Positions 34,060 to 42,588 of a stretch of DNA of 64,000 nt are shown piece by piece. The number at the start of each line of letters is the position of its first letter. Within the stretch, counting starts at the first letter, position 1. The notes beneath the pieces were generated by a model. It was not told the DNA's origin, ran no database searches, and was given only the letters and a program-made list of their open reading frames with translations. Position numbers and translations under genes: made by a program. Source of the stretch: Halosolutus halophilus (lineage in GTDB: Archaea > Halobacteriota > Halobacteria > Halobacteriales > Natrialbaceae). Where the stretch lies: the NCBI RefSeq assembly GCF_022869805.1, contig NZ_CP094974.1, forward strand, positions 1 through 64,000, read 5' to 3'.

Positions 34060-34254
34060 ATGCTCGAACTCGCAACAGCGACTCCGTTACAGGTCGGCGG
34101 CGGTGGGTTCCTGTACTGGGCAGTGATCTTCTTCGTGCTCGCGATCGTGGCCGCGGCCGTCGGTGCCCGTGGCGTCGCCGGCATCTCGATGGAGATCGCC
34201 CGGATCTTCGTGCTGATCTTCATCATCCTCGCGGTCGTCGCCTTGCTACTGTAA
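34060..34254 (+). CDS. DUF1328 small membrane protein
   Basis: A 64-residue protein with two predicted membrane helices: FLYWAVIFFVLAIVAAAVGA, containing the GARGVAG turn, and IARIFVLIFIILAVVALLL. The pattern W-A-x-x-F-x-x-x-A-x-x-A-x-x-x-G-x-x-G-x-A is the DUF1328/YtjA signature. An in-frame ATG nine codons upstream is less likely. The AT-rich CCGTTTATG before 34033 gives a promoter at leaderless distance from 34060. Function unknown; often stress-related in bacteria. Confidence 0.85.
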   Translation: MLELATATPLQVGGGGFLYWAVIFFVLAIVAAAVGARGVAGISMEIARIFVLIFIILAVVALLL

Positions 34255-34534
34255 CCCGGGGCTCACCGGCACACGCGCCGTAGTGCGCCTACCGCTCGTC
34301 GGGTCGCGAGTCGACCGTTCGTCGCCCCCGGCCGTCGCGCTCCGATCGAGACTCCTCGAGGCGGCCGACCGCGATCGGTTGTGGTTTCGAGTTCGCAGGA
34401 TTTGCCTGCGCCCGGTGTCGTCCCGAACCGGTGACGTTTCGTCCCTTCGCCGCGTCGATCGCTCGTCGCGGTCGAAGGTGGCGTAACCGATCGTGGTTAC
34501 ACTACGTTGGGAACGACTAACACCTTCCACAGCA
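34255..34534. other. Intergenic stretch before the AOR gene
   Basis: About 280 nt with no convincing frame on either strand. The only recognisable signal is the AT-rich promoter patch at its right end. Confidence 0.4.
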
Positions 34535-34548
34535 TAGATAATAGATAG
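34535..34548 (+). promoter_or_regulatory. AT-rich promoter patch of the AOR gene
   Basis: TAGATAATAGATAG, 9-22 nt before the ATG at 34557. If it is the TATA box the transcript would start within or just before the start codon. Confidence 0.4.
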
Positions 34549-34556
34549 GGTTTACC

Positions 34557-36494
34557 ATGACAGAACTCGGCGGTTTTCAAGACAGGGTCGCCCGCATCGA
34601 TCTCTCGGACGGGGAGGTCGCGTACGAGTCGATCGACGACGAGGACGCGAAGAAGTATATCGGTGCACGCGGCCTGGGGGTAAAGCACGTCTTCGAACAG
34701 GGGCCGGACGTCGATCCGCTGGGGCCGGAGAACCTGCTGGCGTTCATGAACGGGCCGCTGTCGGGGACGCAGGTGACCATGAGCGGCCGGATCGCCGTCT
34801 GTACGAAGTCGCCGCTGACCGGGACGGTCACCGACAGCCACCACGGCGGCTGGTCCGGTGCCCGGCTGAAGTGGGCGGGCTTCGACGGCTTGCTGTTCGA
34901 GGGGCAGGCAGACGACCCGGTCTACGCCTACGTGGAGGACGGCGAGGTCGAACTCCGCGACGCGTCGGACCTCTGGGGCAAGGGCGTCCACGAGACCCGT
35001 GACGCGCTCGAGGAGGAGGTCGACGGCTCCTACGGGAAGAATCTGAGCTTCATGGGGATCGGCCCCGGCGGCGAGAACGAGGTCAAGTACGCCTGTATCA
35101 TCAACGAGGACGACCGCGCCTCGGGCCGCGGCGGCACCGGCTGCGTGATGGGTAACAAGGGCCTGAAAGCGGTCGTCGTCAAGTCCTCGACGAAGATGCC
35201 CCAGCCGGCGGACCAGGAGACGTTCACGGAGGGCCACCAGCAGGCGATGCAGGCCATCCAGGAGTCGGAGGTCACCGCGCCCAACGAGGGCGGCCTCTCG
35301 ATGTACGGGACGAACGTCCTGATGAACGTCACCGAGGAGATGTCCGGCCTCCCGACCAGGAACGGCAAGTACACCTCGACGCGCGACGCCGTCGATGACG
35401 GCTTCGCCGACGCCGACTTCGACGCCGAAAAGGTCTCGGGTGAGAACGTCCGCGAGAACATCCTGGTGGACGAGCCGACGTGTCACTCCTGTCCAGTCGC
35501 CTGCAAGAAGGAGGTCGAGGTGCAGACGATGCACAAGGGCGAGGAGATGAACGTCCGCATGGAGTCCTACGAGTACGAATCGGCGTTCGCCCTCGGTCCC
35601 AACTCAGGGCATACCGAGCGCGACGACATCGCCCTCATGATCGATCGGTGTAACGACATGGGCATCGACACGATCGAGACGGGTAACATGATGGCGATGG
35701 CGATGGAGATGACCGAGGAGGGCAAACTCGACGACCTCGACGACGATCTGGAGTGGGGCGACTCCGAGACGATGATCGAGATGATCGAGCGGATCGGTCA
35801 CCGCGAGGACGACCTCGCCGACTTGCTGGCCGAGGGCCCGCGCAGAGTCGCCGAGAAGCGAAACGCCGAGGACAACTCGCTGGCGGTCAAAGGCCAGACG
35901 ATCCCCGCGTACGATCCCCGGTGCATGAAAGGGATGGGGATCGGCTACGCCACCTCGAACCGCGGGGCCTGCCACCTGCGCGGGTACACCCCGGCGGCCG
36001 AGATCCTCGGCATCCCCGAGAAGGTCGATCCGTACGAGTACGAGGGGAAAGGCGAACTCACCGCGGAGTTCCAGAACCTCCACGCGATCAGCGACTCGTT
36101 CGACATCTGCAAGTTCAACGCGTTCGCCGAGGGCATCGAGGAGTACGTCCTCCAGTATAACGGGATGACCGGACTGGACGTCTCCGAGGAGGAACTGATG
36201 GAGGCCGGCGAGCGGGTCTACAACCTCGAGCGGTACTACAACAACCTCGCGGGCTTCGACGGGAGCGACGATTCGCTGCCGGAGCGCTTCCTCGAAGACG
36301 GCATCCGCGGTCAGGGTGCCAGCGAGGGCGAGTACTGCGAACTCGAGGAGATGAAAGCGGAGTACTACGACTACCGCGGCTGGGTCGACGGCGTCGTCCC
36401 CGACGAAAAACTCGCCGACCTCGGGATCGAGATCGGCCCCGGCACCGGCGTCAGTGCCGACGAGGGCGGTGCGGCGGCTCCCAGCGACGACTGA
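34557..36494 (+). CDS. aor: Aldehyde ferredoxin oxidoreductase (tungsten enzyme)
   Basis: A 645-residue AOR-family protein, a tungstopterin- and [4Fe-4S]-dependent aldehyde oxidoreductase. The N-terminal domain includes YIGARGLGVKHVFEQGPDVD and GPLSGTQVTMSGRIAVCTKS, the pterin-binding region. ASGRGGTGCVMGNKGLKAVVV is a hallmark motif. The cluster cysteines include TCHSCPVACKKEV (C at about 305, 308, 312) and a later C in SDSFDICKFNAF. The C-terminal acidic tail is haloarchaeal. The electron acceptor is probably ferredoxin. The substrate cannot be told. A formate dehydrogenase-like molybdo/tungsto-enzyme lies 0.8 kb downstream, separated by an opposite-strand gene. Confidence 0.94.
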   Translation: MTELGGFQDRVARIDLSDGEVAYESIDDEDAKKYIGARGLGVKHVFEQGPDVDPLGPENLLAFMNGPLSGTQVTMSGRIAVCTKSPLTGTVTDSHHGGWSGARLKWAGFDGLLFEGQADDPVYAYVEDGEVELRDASDLWGKGVHETRDALEEEVDGSYGKNLSFMGIGPGGENEVKYACIINEDDRASGRGGTGCVMGNKGLKAVVVKSSTKMPQPADQETFTEGHQQAMQAIQESEVTAPNEGGLSMYGTNVLMNVTEEMSGLPTRNGKYTSTRDAVDDGFADADFDAEKVSGENVRENILVDEPTCHSCPVACKKEVEVQTMHKGEEMNVRMESYEYESAFALGPNSGHTERDDIALMIDRCNDMGIDTIETGNMMAMAMEMTEEGKLDDLDDDLEWGDSETMIEMIERIGHREDDLADLLAEGPRRVAEKRNAEDNSLAVKGQTIPAYDPRCMKGMGIGYATSNRGACHLRGYTPAAEILGIPEKVDPYEYEGKGELTAEFQNLHAISDSFDICKFNAFAEGIEEYVLQYNGMTGLDVSEEELMEAGERVYNLERYYNNLAGFDGSDDSLPERFLEDGIRGQGASEGEYCELEEMKAEYYDYRGWVDGVVPDEKLADLGIEIGPGTGVSADEGGAAAPSDD

Positions 36495-36575
36495 TCGGTC
36501 GAACGGTCATCGCGAACCCGCAGTCTCCGACGGATAGCGCGACGCGACCGCCCTTCTCGATTCGATCGGCACCGC

Positions 36576-37133
36576 TCAATTCTTCCACAACCGCCAGCAC
36601 GCGCGGTACAGCGTCCACATGTCACAGTCGAGGCGTTCCGCGAGCGAGCGACAGGTTTCGAGGTACGTCCAGTACTCCGAAACCGACGGCGGATCCGGGT
36701 AGGGATCGGTGAGTCGGCCGTGATCGCGAAGCACCGTCCACTCGCGCTCGCCGACGACGATGCACGCGTCGGGATCGGCAAACAGCAAGAACGCGGACGC
36801 GATCGGGACGTCGACGCCGTCGAGGGCCGTCAACCGATCGATCCGATCGGCCGGGTCGATCGCCGAGGTGACGTCGTCGAGCGCGTCCCGGACGTCTTCG
36901 AAGTCGTTCCGACCGAACCGCTCTTCGCGCTCTCGGCGCTCGGCGTTCGGAACCGAACCGAGAAACCGCCGGTAGTACCACTGGACGACCCACTCGACGT
37001 CTCGCCAGCCGAATTCGCCGGCCTCGAAGGCCGCCGGGAGCGTCTCGATTCCTTCCTGCTCGACGGCGTACAGGGGCTCGCGCTCCCGGTACTCGTCGGC
37101 TTTCGTCGTGACGGTCGACCGAGTGAGCGCCAT
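36576..37133 (-). CDS. Uncharacterised haloarchaeal protein with HhH-like segment
   Basis: A 185-residue all-helical protein. The segment DRIDRLTALDGVDVPIASAFLLFADPDACIVVGEREWTVL, read in parts, looks like the helix-hairpin-helix core of HhH-GPD proteins (L-GV-xx-ASA-LxFxDPxxxxVxD). The usual downstream catalytic Asp/Lys pair of a glycosylase is not evident. WVVQWYYRRFLGSVPNAERR precedes it, and DMWTLYRACWRLWK closes the protein, aromatic-rich. ATG 37133 (MALTRSTVTTKADEY) is chosen; the upstream 43 codons are basic and atypical. It may be a DNA-binding or repair-related protein, but no function is asserted. Confidence 0.7.
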   Translation of the reverse strand: MALTRSTVTTKADEYREREPLYAVEQEGIETLPAAFEAGEFGWRDVEWVVQWYYRRFLGSVPNAERREREERFGRNDFEDVRDALDDVTSAIDPADRIDRLTALDGVDVPIASAFLLFADPDACIVVGEREWTVLRDHGRLTDPYPDPPSVSEYWTYLETCRSLAERLDCDMWTLYRACWRLWKN

Positions 37134-37262
37134 CGTCCGCGAGGCTACGCGGCGACGATCCGTGAGCGTTTCCCCGTACCGGGTTTCGCGCGAGTGGTCG
37201 TGGCGATCGGCCCCGTCTCGCCGACTTCGCATGCCAGAAAGACTCATACCAATGGACACCAA

Positions 37263-37271
37263 CTATATACG
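37263..37271 (+). promoter_or_regulatory. TATA box of the formate dehydrogenase gene
   Basis: CTATATACG, 42-50 nt before the ATG at 37313, in an otherwise GC-rich context. Confidence 0.5.
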
Positions 37272-37312
37272 TGGAACTCGGCCCGCGGTCCGAAACCTAG
37301 AAAACCAGAACA

Positions 37313-39454
37313 ATGTCCAGTGACGAACACGATCCAGTCAAGACGATCTGCCCGTACTGCGGAGTCGGCTGCGGGATTCAGGTCCAGCAGGGCGAGGAGC
37401 CAGGTGACGTACAGTTCATGCCGTGGGGTGACGCGCCGGTCAACGAGGGCCGCATCTGCATCAAAGGTGGCGCGGCGACGGAGGTCGTCGACCACGAGGA
37501 TCGACTCACCGAGCCGCTGATAAAGGACGACGGTGAGTTCCGCGAGGCGACCTGGGAGGAGGCCTACGATCGAATCGTCGGCGAACTCGAACGGATCCGC
37601 GCGGAGTACGACCCGGACGCGATGGGCTTTTTCGGCTCGTCGAAGACGATGAACGAGGAGAACTACCTCCTCCAGAAGCTGGCTCGCCGCTACGGCACCA
37701 ACAACGTCGACAACTGCACGCGGATGTGTCACGCGTCGACCGTCTGGGCGCTCCGTACGAGTCTGGGGGCGGGCGCGATGACCAACAGCATGCGCGACCT
37801 CAGGGAGGAAGGCGACGTGTTCTGGATCCAGGGGGCGAACCCGGGCGAACAGCACCCGATCGCCAACAGCCAGTACTTCCGGCAAGCCGTCCTCGAGGGG
37901 GCGACCGTCATCCAGGTCGATCCGCACGCGAACAAGACGACGCGATCGTTCCAGATCGACGACACCGATCGCCACATGCACCTCCAGTTGAACCCGGGAA
38001 CGGACATCCCGCTCCTGAATATCGTCCTCAAGACGATCCTCGAGAACCACGAGGAAAACCCCGACGAGGGGTGGATCGACGAGGAGTTCATCGAGGAACG
38101 TACGGACGGGTTCGACCACCTGACGGAGACGCTCGAGGACTTCGACAAGGAGGCGGCGGCCGAGGAGTGTGGCGTCCCGCTCGCGGACATCGAACTGGCG
38201 GCCGAGAAGTACGCCACGGCGGACAACGCGGCCATCTTCACCGGGATGGGGATGAGCCAGCACGCCTGCGGCGTGGATAACGTGCAAAACGAGATCAACC
38301 TGGCGCTGATTACGGGGAACGTCGGCCGCCCCGGAACCGGCGTCAATCCGCTTCGCGGGCAGAACAACGTCCAGGGCACCTGTGACGTCGGCGCGATGCC
38401 GAACGTCCTGCCGGGCTACCAGCTCGTCGACGACGACGAGGCCCGCGAGGCCGTCGAGGACGTCTGGGGGTTCGACGTGCCCGACGAACCCGGCCTGACC
38501 AACGTCGAACTCTCCCACGAGTTCGGCGAGTCCGTCCACGGCCTGTACGTCATGGGCGAGAACCCCGTCATGTCGGAACCCGACGCCAACCGCGTCGCCG
38601 AGCGGATCCAGCGCCTCGAGTTCATGGTCGTCCAGGACATCTTCATGACCGAGACTGCGAAGTACGCCGACGTCGTGCTCCCGGCGACGACCTGGGCCGA
38701 GCGCGACGGCACAGTCACCAACACCGATCGCCGCGTCCAGCGGATGCGCGGCGTCGACAAAGTCCACGAGAACACGAAACACGACCTCGAGATCCTCTCG
38801 ACGGTGGGGAGTCGCCTGTTCGGGAGCGAGGATTTCGAGTTCGACGATCCCGAGGACGTCTTCGAGGAACTCCGGCAGGTCTGTCCGATCTACCACGGGA
38901 TGACCTACGACCTGCTCGGCGAGGAAGGGCTCCACTGGCCCTGCTACGAACCGGGCGACGAGGGCGATCCGTACCTCTACGAGAACGAGTTCGACACCGA
39001 GAGCGGCCTGGGACACATCGAGGGGGTCAGTCACCAGCCGCCCCGGGAGACGCCGGACGACGAGTACCCGCTGATCCTGACGACCGCTCGCCTCGAGGAG
39101 CACTACAACACGGGGACGATGAGCCGCCGATCGCCGACGCTGAACCGCCAGACGCCCGAGAATTTCGTCGACGTTCACCCCAACGACGCCGAACGGTACG
39201 GCATCGAGGACGGCGAGGACGTCGTCCTCAAATCCCGCCGTGGCGAGATCACGGTCGCGGCACAGGTCACCGACGACATCAAGGAAGGATCGGTCTGGAC
39301 GACCCCGCACTTCGCGGCCGCCTCGGCCAACAAACTCACGAACGACGTCCTCGACGAACGGGCGAAGATCCCCGAGTACAAGGCCGCAGCCGCGGAGATC
39401 GAGGTCGGGATCGAGCCCGCCGACGCGGACGCGGAATCGGCGGCCGACGACTGA
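37313..39454 (+). CDS. fdhF: Formate dehydrogenase alpha subunit (molybdopterin oxidoreductase)
   Basis: A 713-residue bis-MGD enzyme. The N-terminal [4Fe-4S] site is C13-C16-C20 and C49 (ICPYCGVGCGIQV ... RICIKG). The metal-ligand position is C139 followed by H140 in NCTRMCHAST, matching the Sec/Cys-His pair of FdhF, so this is a cysteine-type enzyme. LRGQNNVQGTCDVGAMPNVL and YVMGENPVMSEPDANRV are the MGD-binding segments. The C-terminal MopB_CT domain contains EHYNTGTMSRRSPTLN. Formate dehydrogenase is favoured over nitrate reductase by these motifs. Accessory subunits are not adjacent. It may act with AOR and PurU in C1/formate metabolism (inference). Confidence 0.93.
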   Translation: MSSDEHDPVKTICPYCGVGCGIQVQQGEEPGDVQFMPWGDAPVNEGRICIKGGAATEVVDHEDRLTEPLIKDDGEFREATWEEAYDRIVGELERIRAEYDPDAMGFFGSSKTMNEENYLLQKLARRYGTNNVDNCTRMCHASTVWALRTSLGAGAMTNSMRDLREEGDVFWIQGANPGEQHPIANSQYFRQAVLEGATVIQVDPHANKTTRSFQIDDTDRHMHLQLNPGTDIPLLNIVLKTILENHEENPDEGWIDEEFIEERTDGFDHLTETLEDFDKEAAAEECGVPLADIELAAEKYATADNAAIFTGMGMSQHACGVDNVQNEINLALITGNVGRPGTGVNPLRGQNNVQGTCDVGAMPNVLPGYQLVDDDEAREAVEDVWGFDVPDEPGLTNVELSHEFGESVHGLYVMGENPVMSEPDANRVAERIQRLEFMVVQDIFMTETAKYADVVLPATTWAERDGTVTNTDRRVQRMRGVDKVHENTKHDLEILSTVGSRLFGSEDFEFDDPEDVFEELRQVCPIYHGMTYDLLGEEGLHWPCYEPGDEGDPYLYENEFDTESGLGHIEGVSHQPPRETPDDEYPLILTTARLEEHYNTGTMSRRSPTLNRQTPENFVDVHPNDAERYGIEDGEDVVLKSRRGEITVAAQVTDDIKEGSVWTTPHFAAASANKLTNDVLDERAKIPEYKAAAAEIEVGIEPADADAESAADD

Positions 39455-39527
39455 CGGCTCGACGGGGTCGTTTCCCCGATCAGTCTCACCCCTCCGGACG
39501 CTACTTTCAGCCGATACCAGTCACACG

Positions 39528-39540
39528 ATAAATATTTATA
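39528..39540 (+). promoter_or_regulatory. TATA box of the Yip1-like gene
   Basis: ATAAATATTTATA, a strong AT-rich palindromic box 23-35 nt upstream of the ATG at 39563, consistent with a leaderless transcript. Confidence 0.6.
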
Positions 39541-39562
39541 CTTTCGTTTGACTTTGGGCAGT

Positions 39563-40156
39563 ATGGGATTCGCGAATCAGTGGAAGGGTGTCAACCGGTA
39601 TATGATACGGGATCCGGGGGTGTTCTTTACGGAGTACGACGAAACGCACGGGATCGGCTATCCGATCGCGTTCATGCTGGTCTCGTTCGTCGCCGTCATG
39701 GTACCGCTCGCGGTGCTCTCTGCTGTACTGAACGTCACGGCACCGGGCGAGGCGGCTATCGGTCTGGTGGCCTTCCTGGTACTCGGGGTCGTGTTCTGGA
39801 TCCTGGGACTCATCGAGGCGCTGCTCGCGCACGCAATCGCGTATCTGTTCGGTGCACGGGGGGTGGCGAGAACGCTCGAAGCGTACGCGTTCCCGACCGT
39901 CGTCCGGTACGGTCTGTGGTGGATTCCGCTCGTCAACTTCGTCGGTCTCTACGGGTTCTACCTCCAGATCAAGGGAGTGGCCGAGTTCCACGACATTTCG
40001 ACCGGAAAAGCCGCGATCGCCGGCCTTTTCGCGTCGGTCCTGTATTTCCTCCCCGTCATCGTCGTCCTCGCCGCCGTGATCGCCACGTTCGTCCTCGACC
40101 TCGGCGAACCGGCTAACCCGGCGCCGGCCATGCTCCTGTTCGAGCACGTCGCGTAG
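39563..40156 (+). CDS. Yip1-type membrane protein
   Basis: A 197-residue protein with about five membrane helices: FMLVSFVAVMVPLAVLSAVL, GLVAFLVLGVVFWILGLIEA, the region YGLWWIPLVNFVGLYGFYLQ, and AIAGLFASVLYFLPVIVVLA. The N-terminal RYMIRDPGVFFTEYDETHGIG and the helix pair are typical of haloarchaeal YIP1 family proteins. Function unknown; eukaryotic Yip1 proteins act in membrane trafficking. Monocistronic, with a strong own promoter. Confidence 0.85.
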   Translation: MGFANQWKGVNRYMIRDPGVFFTEYDETHGIGYPIAFMLVSFVAVMVPLAVLSAVLNVTAPGEAAIGLVAFLVLGVVFWILGLIEALLAHAIAYLFGARGVARTLEAYAFPTVVRYGLWWIPLVNFVGLYGFYLQIKGVAEFHDISTGKAAIAGLFASVLYFLPVIVVLAAVIATFVLDLGEPANPAPAMLLFEHVA

Positions 40157-40315
40157 CCGACGCGTACGGGGCTCTCGATCGGCGGCAGTTTTCCGGGGCT
40201 CGAGGGGGACCTGTAGCGATCGATCGGGCCGCCCGTCGCCGGAGTCCGGTCCCGGACCCTGACCCGGCCCGAGCAACGAGCATATGCCGGTTCCACCCCT
40301 ATGCCGGGTATCGTG

Positions 40316-40945
40316 ATGGCCACCACCCACGTCTTCGCCGGGCTCGTGTTCGCGGCCGTCGTCGCCCTGGTCGCGCCGCAGTTCGCGGTCGTGGTCGCCG
40401 TCGCGGCGATCGTCGGCGGGCTCTTCCCCGACTTCGATCTGTACGCGGGCCACCGGAAGACGCTGCACTTCCCCGTCTACTACTGGCTGCTCGCCCTCCC
40501 GACGGCGCTCGCGGCGGTGCTCGTTCCGACCGAGACGACCGTCGCCCTCGCGGTCTGTCTGGTCGCCGCCGGCCTCCACTCGGTAATGGATCACTTTGGA
40601 GGCGGTCTCGAACGCAAGCCGTGGCTGGGAACCTCGGAGCGGGCGGTCTACAGTCACTACCACGGCCGCTGGCTTCCGCCGCGTCGCTGGGTCGGCTACG
40701 ACGGGTCGCCGGCGGATCTCGCACTCGCCGGCGTGCTCGCGCTGCCCGCCCTGACCGTCTTCGACGGCAGCGTCCGGCGGGTCCTGCTCGCGTTGCTCGC
40801 GATCTCGATCGGGTACACGCTCGTTCGAAAACCGCTGGTGAGCGTCGGCGAGTGGCTGGTCGATCGCGCCCCCGCGTCCGTCCTGTCGGCCGTCCCGGAG
40901 CGGTTCGTGCCGATCGACGACGAGCGCGATCACGCGGCCGACTGA
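40316..40945 (+). CDS. Membrane-bound metal-dependent hydrolase (YdjM/DUF457-like)
   Basis: A 209-residue membrane protein. The starting MATTHVFAGLVFAAVVALVA has the early histidine of the family. GGLFPDFDLYAGHRKTLHFP contains the PDxD/H metal-binding motif (PDFDLYAGHRKTLH), and GLHSVMDHFGGG carries the HxxxDH motif. About four to five hydrophobic helices are present. An in-frame ATG lies five codons upstream (40301). Predicted activity is inferred only from the family (LexA-binding, inner membrane-associated putative hydrolase). Confidence 0.85.
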   Translation: MATTHVFAGLVFAAVVALVAPQFAVVVAVAAIVGGLFPDFDLYAGHRKTLHFPVYYWLLALPTALAAVLVPTETTVALAVCLVAAGLHSVMDHFGGGLERKPWLGTSERAVYSHYHGRWLPPRRWVGYDGSPADLALAGVLALPALTVFDGSVRRVLLALLAISIGYTLVRKPLVSVGEWLVDRAPASVLSAVPERFVPIDDERDHAAD

Positions 40946-41113
40946 TCCGGCACTGCCGATCGGGGCGAAATAGGGCACAGGAGAAGCCGTCAGCCCGGCG
41001 GAATCAGTGCAGGAGGGCGCTCGATGTCGACCCGGTTCGGAGCCGGTTCGACGCTGCCCGCGTCGATCGGCGCTGGAGCGGACGAGCGCGTCCCCGAACG
41101 CACGCCGGGTCGA

Positions 41114-41506
41114 TCAGTCACCGGCGACGGCGGGCATCGACTCGGAGTCGGAGCCGGTGTCCGGCTGCGTCAGTTCGATCTCGACGCCGCCGGTATCGCC
41201 GACGGAGACGACGACGTCGTCGAAGCACCGGTGATACTCCGTGGCGTGCTTGCCGGAGGTGTTGATCCGGACCCGCTCTTCGACGAGGTCGGCGTCGGCC
41301 AGTTTCTCGACTTTCCGGTAGGCGGTCGAGGTCGGGATGTCACACTGCTCGGCGAGTTCGGTCGCTGTCAGGGCCTCGCCGGTCGTCGCTTCGAGGATCG
41401 CACGGCAGCCGTCGTCGTCCAGTGCGGAGAGGACCGCCTGCGCGTCGAGGTCGTCGTCGGTTGGCCACCCTGGCTGCTTCGTGGGACTGCGTTTCATCGG
41501 TGACAT
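41114..41506 (-). CDS. Winged-helix transcriptional regulator (ArsR-like)
   Basis: A 130-residue protein with an N-terminal charged arm (MSPMKRSPTKQPGW) and a winged HTH. AVLSALDDDGCRAILEATTG is helix 1-2, TATELAEQCDIPTSTAYRKV the recognition helix, and LVEERVRINTSGKHATEYHR the wing. The C-terminal part DDVVVSVGDTGGVEIELTQP is beta-rich. Members of this haloarchaeal type regulate neighbouring genes. It is divergent from an HTH_10 regulator, with 306 nt between them. AT-rich AATAAATACAG at 41555-41565 is a candidate TATA box on its strand. Confidence 0.85.
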   Translation of the reverse strand: MSPMKRSPTKQPGWPTDDDLDAQAVLSALDDDGCRAILEATTGEALTATELAEQCDIPTSTAYRKVEKLADADLVEERVRINTSGKHATEYHRCFDDVVVSVGDTGGVEIELTQPDTGSDSESMPAVAGD

Positions 41507-41569
41507 CGGTTTCTATCCGTTACTTCCGGCCGGGCCCCCTCCAATTGAGTCCCAATAAATACAGGGTGC

Positions 41570-41579
41570 TTTATATGGT
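41570..41579 (+). promoter_or_regulatory. Plus-strand TATA-like box without an assigned gene
   Basis: CTTTATATGG points rightward but lies 234-243 nt before the HTH_10 gene, which has its own box (41780-41789). A GTG-started 51-codon frame begins 18-28 nt after it (41598-41753). Confidence 0.4.
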
Positions 41580-41597
41580 GGTCCGGAATTCGGGCGT

Positions 41598-41753
41598 GTG
41601 AACCTCACACAGTGGCGTCTCGCGCTCCGCGCCAGCGATGACTGGCCACCGTTCGAACGACGGGTCCGGCCGGACGGGAATCGTCGAGAACGATGCGGGC
41701 CCGGAGACGCAGAACTCGATATGGGCTCGAGACACCGATCGCCAGCGCGGTGA
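41598..41753 (+). CDS. Possible microprotein
   Basis: A GTG-started frame of 51 residues, MNLTQWRLALRASDDWPPFE, then basic residues (RRVRPDGNRRERCGPGDAEL). It is supported mainly by the TATA-like CTTTATATGG at leaderless distance. The first 20 residues look plausible as protein; the rest is less convincing. It could be a decayed gene or chance. Confidence 0.2.
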   Translation: MNLTQWRLALRASDDWPPFERRVRPDGNRRERCGPGDAELDMGSRHRSPAR

Positions 41754-41779
41754 CGGCTGAACGGAGACCGATCGGCGGT

Positions 41780-41789
41780 GGGTTTAGGG
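41780..41789 (+). promoter_or_regulatory. TATA-like box of the HTH_10 regulator
   Basis: GGGTTTAGGG lies 24-33 nt before the ATG at 41813, so the mRNA is probably leaderless. The core TTTAGGG is shared with the LOV-Bat gene promoter (32011-32017). Confidence 0.4.
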
Positions 41790-41812
41790 TCGCGGCCTCC
41801 GAAGCACCGACA

Positions 41813-42469
41813 ATGCCGTCGGGAATTCGTGCGGAGATCCGGATCGACGATCCGGACGGGTGTGTAGTCGCGCAAGCGGCTGCGGAGGTCGACGGAACGG
41901 CACAGTCGGTGACGAAGAGCGTCGACCCGACCTCGCCCGACCGGATGACCGAGGAGTTCATGCTCGAGGCCGAGGAATCCCCCGACGAGTTCGACACCGA
42001 CGTCGACCTCGCGGAGATCTTCTCCTACGGTTCGAACTCGGTCTACCGGTACCAGCGCGACCTCGAACGCGGCTGTCCCTGCGAGGCGATCGAGCAGTTC
42101 GACTGTCCCGTCGTCGACGTCCGCGCGCAGGGATCGGCGCTGTACCTCACGTTTCACGCTCCGGACATGGAGGGGCTACAGGCCATCATCGGTGCGCTCC
42201 AGGATCGTCACTCGAACCTCGACGTCCAGCGACTCCTCCAGTCCGAGCAGGACCACGCCGAGCAACACCTCGTGTTCGTCGATCGAAACACGCTGACCAG
42301 CCGCCAGCTGGAAGTCCTCGAGACGGCCCACGAGATGGGCTACTTCGACCACCCGAAACGGGCGAACGCCGGCGAGGTCGCGGCCGAACTCGAAATCTCC
42401 GGGACGACGTTCACCGAGCACCTCGCTGCCGCACAGACGAAACTTCTCGACGCGATCCTCGACGCCTGA
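41813..42469 (+). CDS. HTH_10 (bacterio-opsin-activator type) regulator
   Basis: A 218-residue transcription regulator. An N-terminal beta-rich sensor-like domain (MPSGIRAEIRIDDPDGCVVA) and a middle CPCEAIEQFDCPVVDVRAQG region (three cysteines, CPC and C) may bind a ligand or metal. The C-terminal HTH_10 is TSRQLEVLETAHEMGYFDHP, then EVAAELEISGTTFTEHLAAA. Proteins with this architecture (DmsR-like, Bat-like) control respiration or pigment genes in haloarchaea. ATG 41813 has a TATA-like box at leaderless distance. Divergent from the ArsR-like gene; targets unknown. Confidence 0.9.
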   Translation: MPSGIRAEIRIDDPDGCVVAQAAAEVDGTAQSVTKSVDPTSPDRMTEEFMLEAEESPDEFDTDVDLAEIFSYGSNSVYRYQRDLERGCPCEAIEQFDCPVVDVRAQGSALYLTFHAPDMEGLQAIIGALQDRHSNLDVQRLLQSEQDHAEQHLVFVDRNTLTSRQLEVLETAHEMGYFDHPKRANAGEVAAELEISGTTFTEHLAAAQTKLLDAILDA

Positions 42470-42588
42470 CTCTGCTCCCGTAAGAACGCTTCGGGAACTA
42501 CTACCCGATAGTACCGAACCGCAATCCTATATATAGTGGACGCACAGCTATTACGTAGGCAATCAACAGTTCGTCAACACACCCCGTC

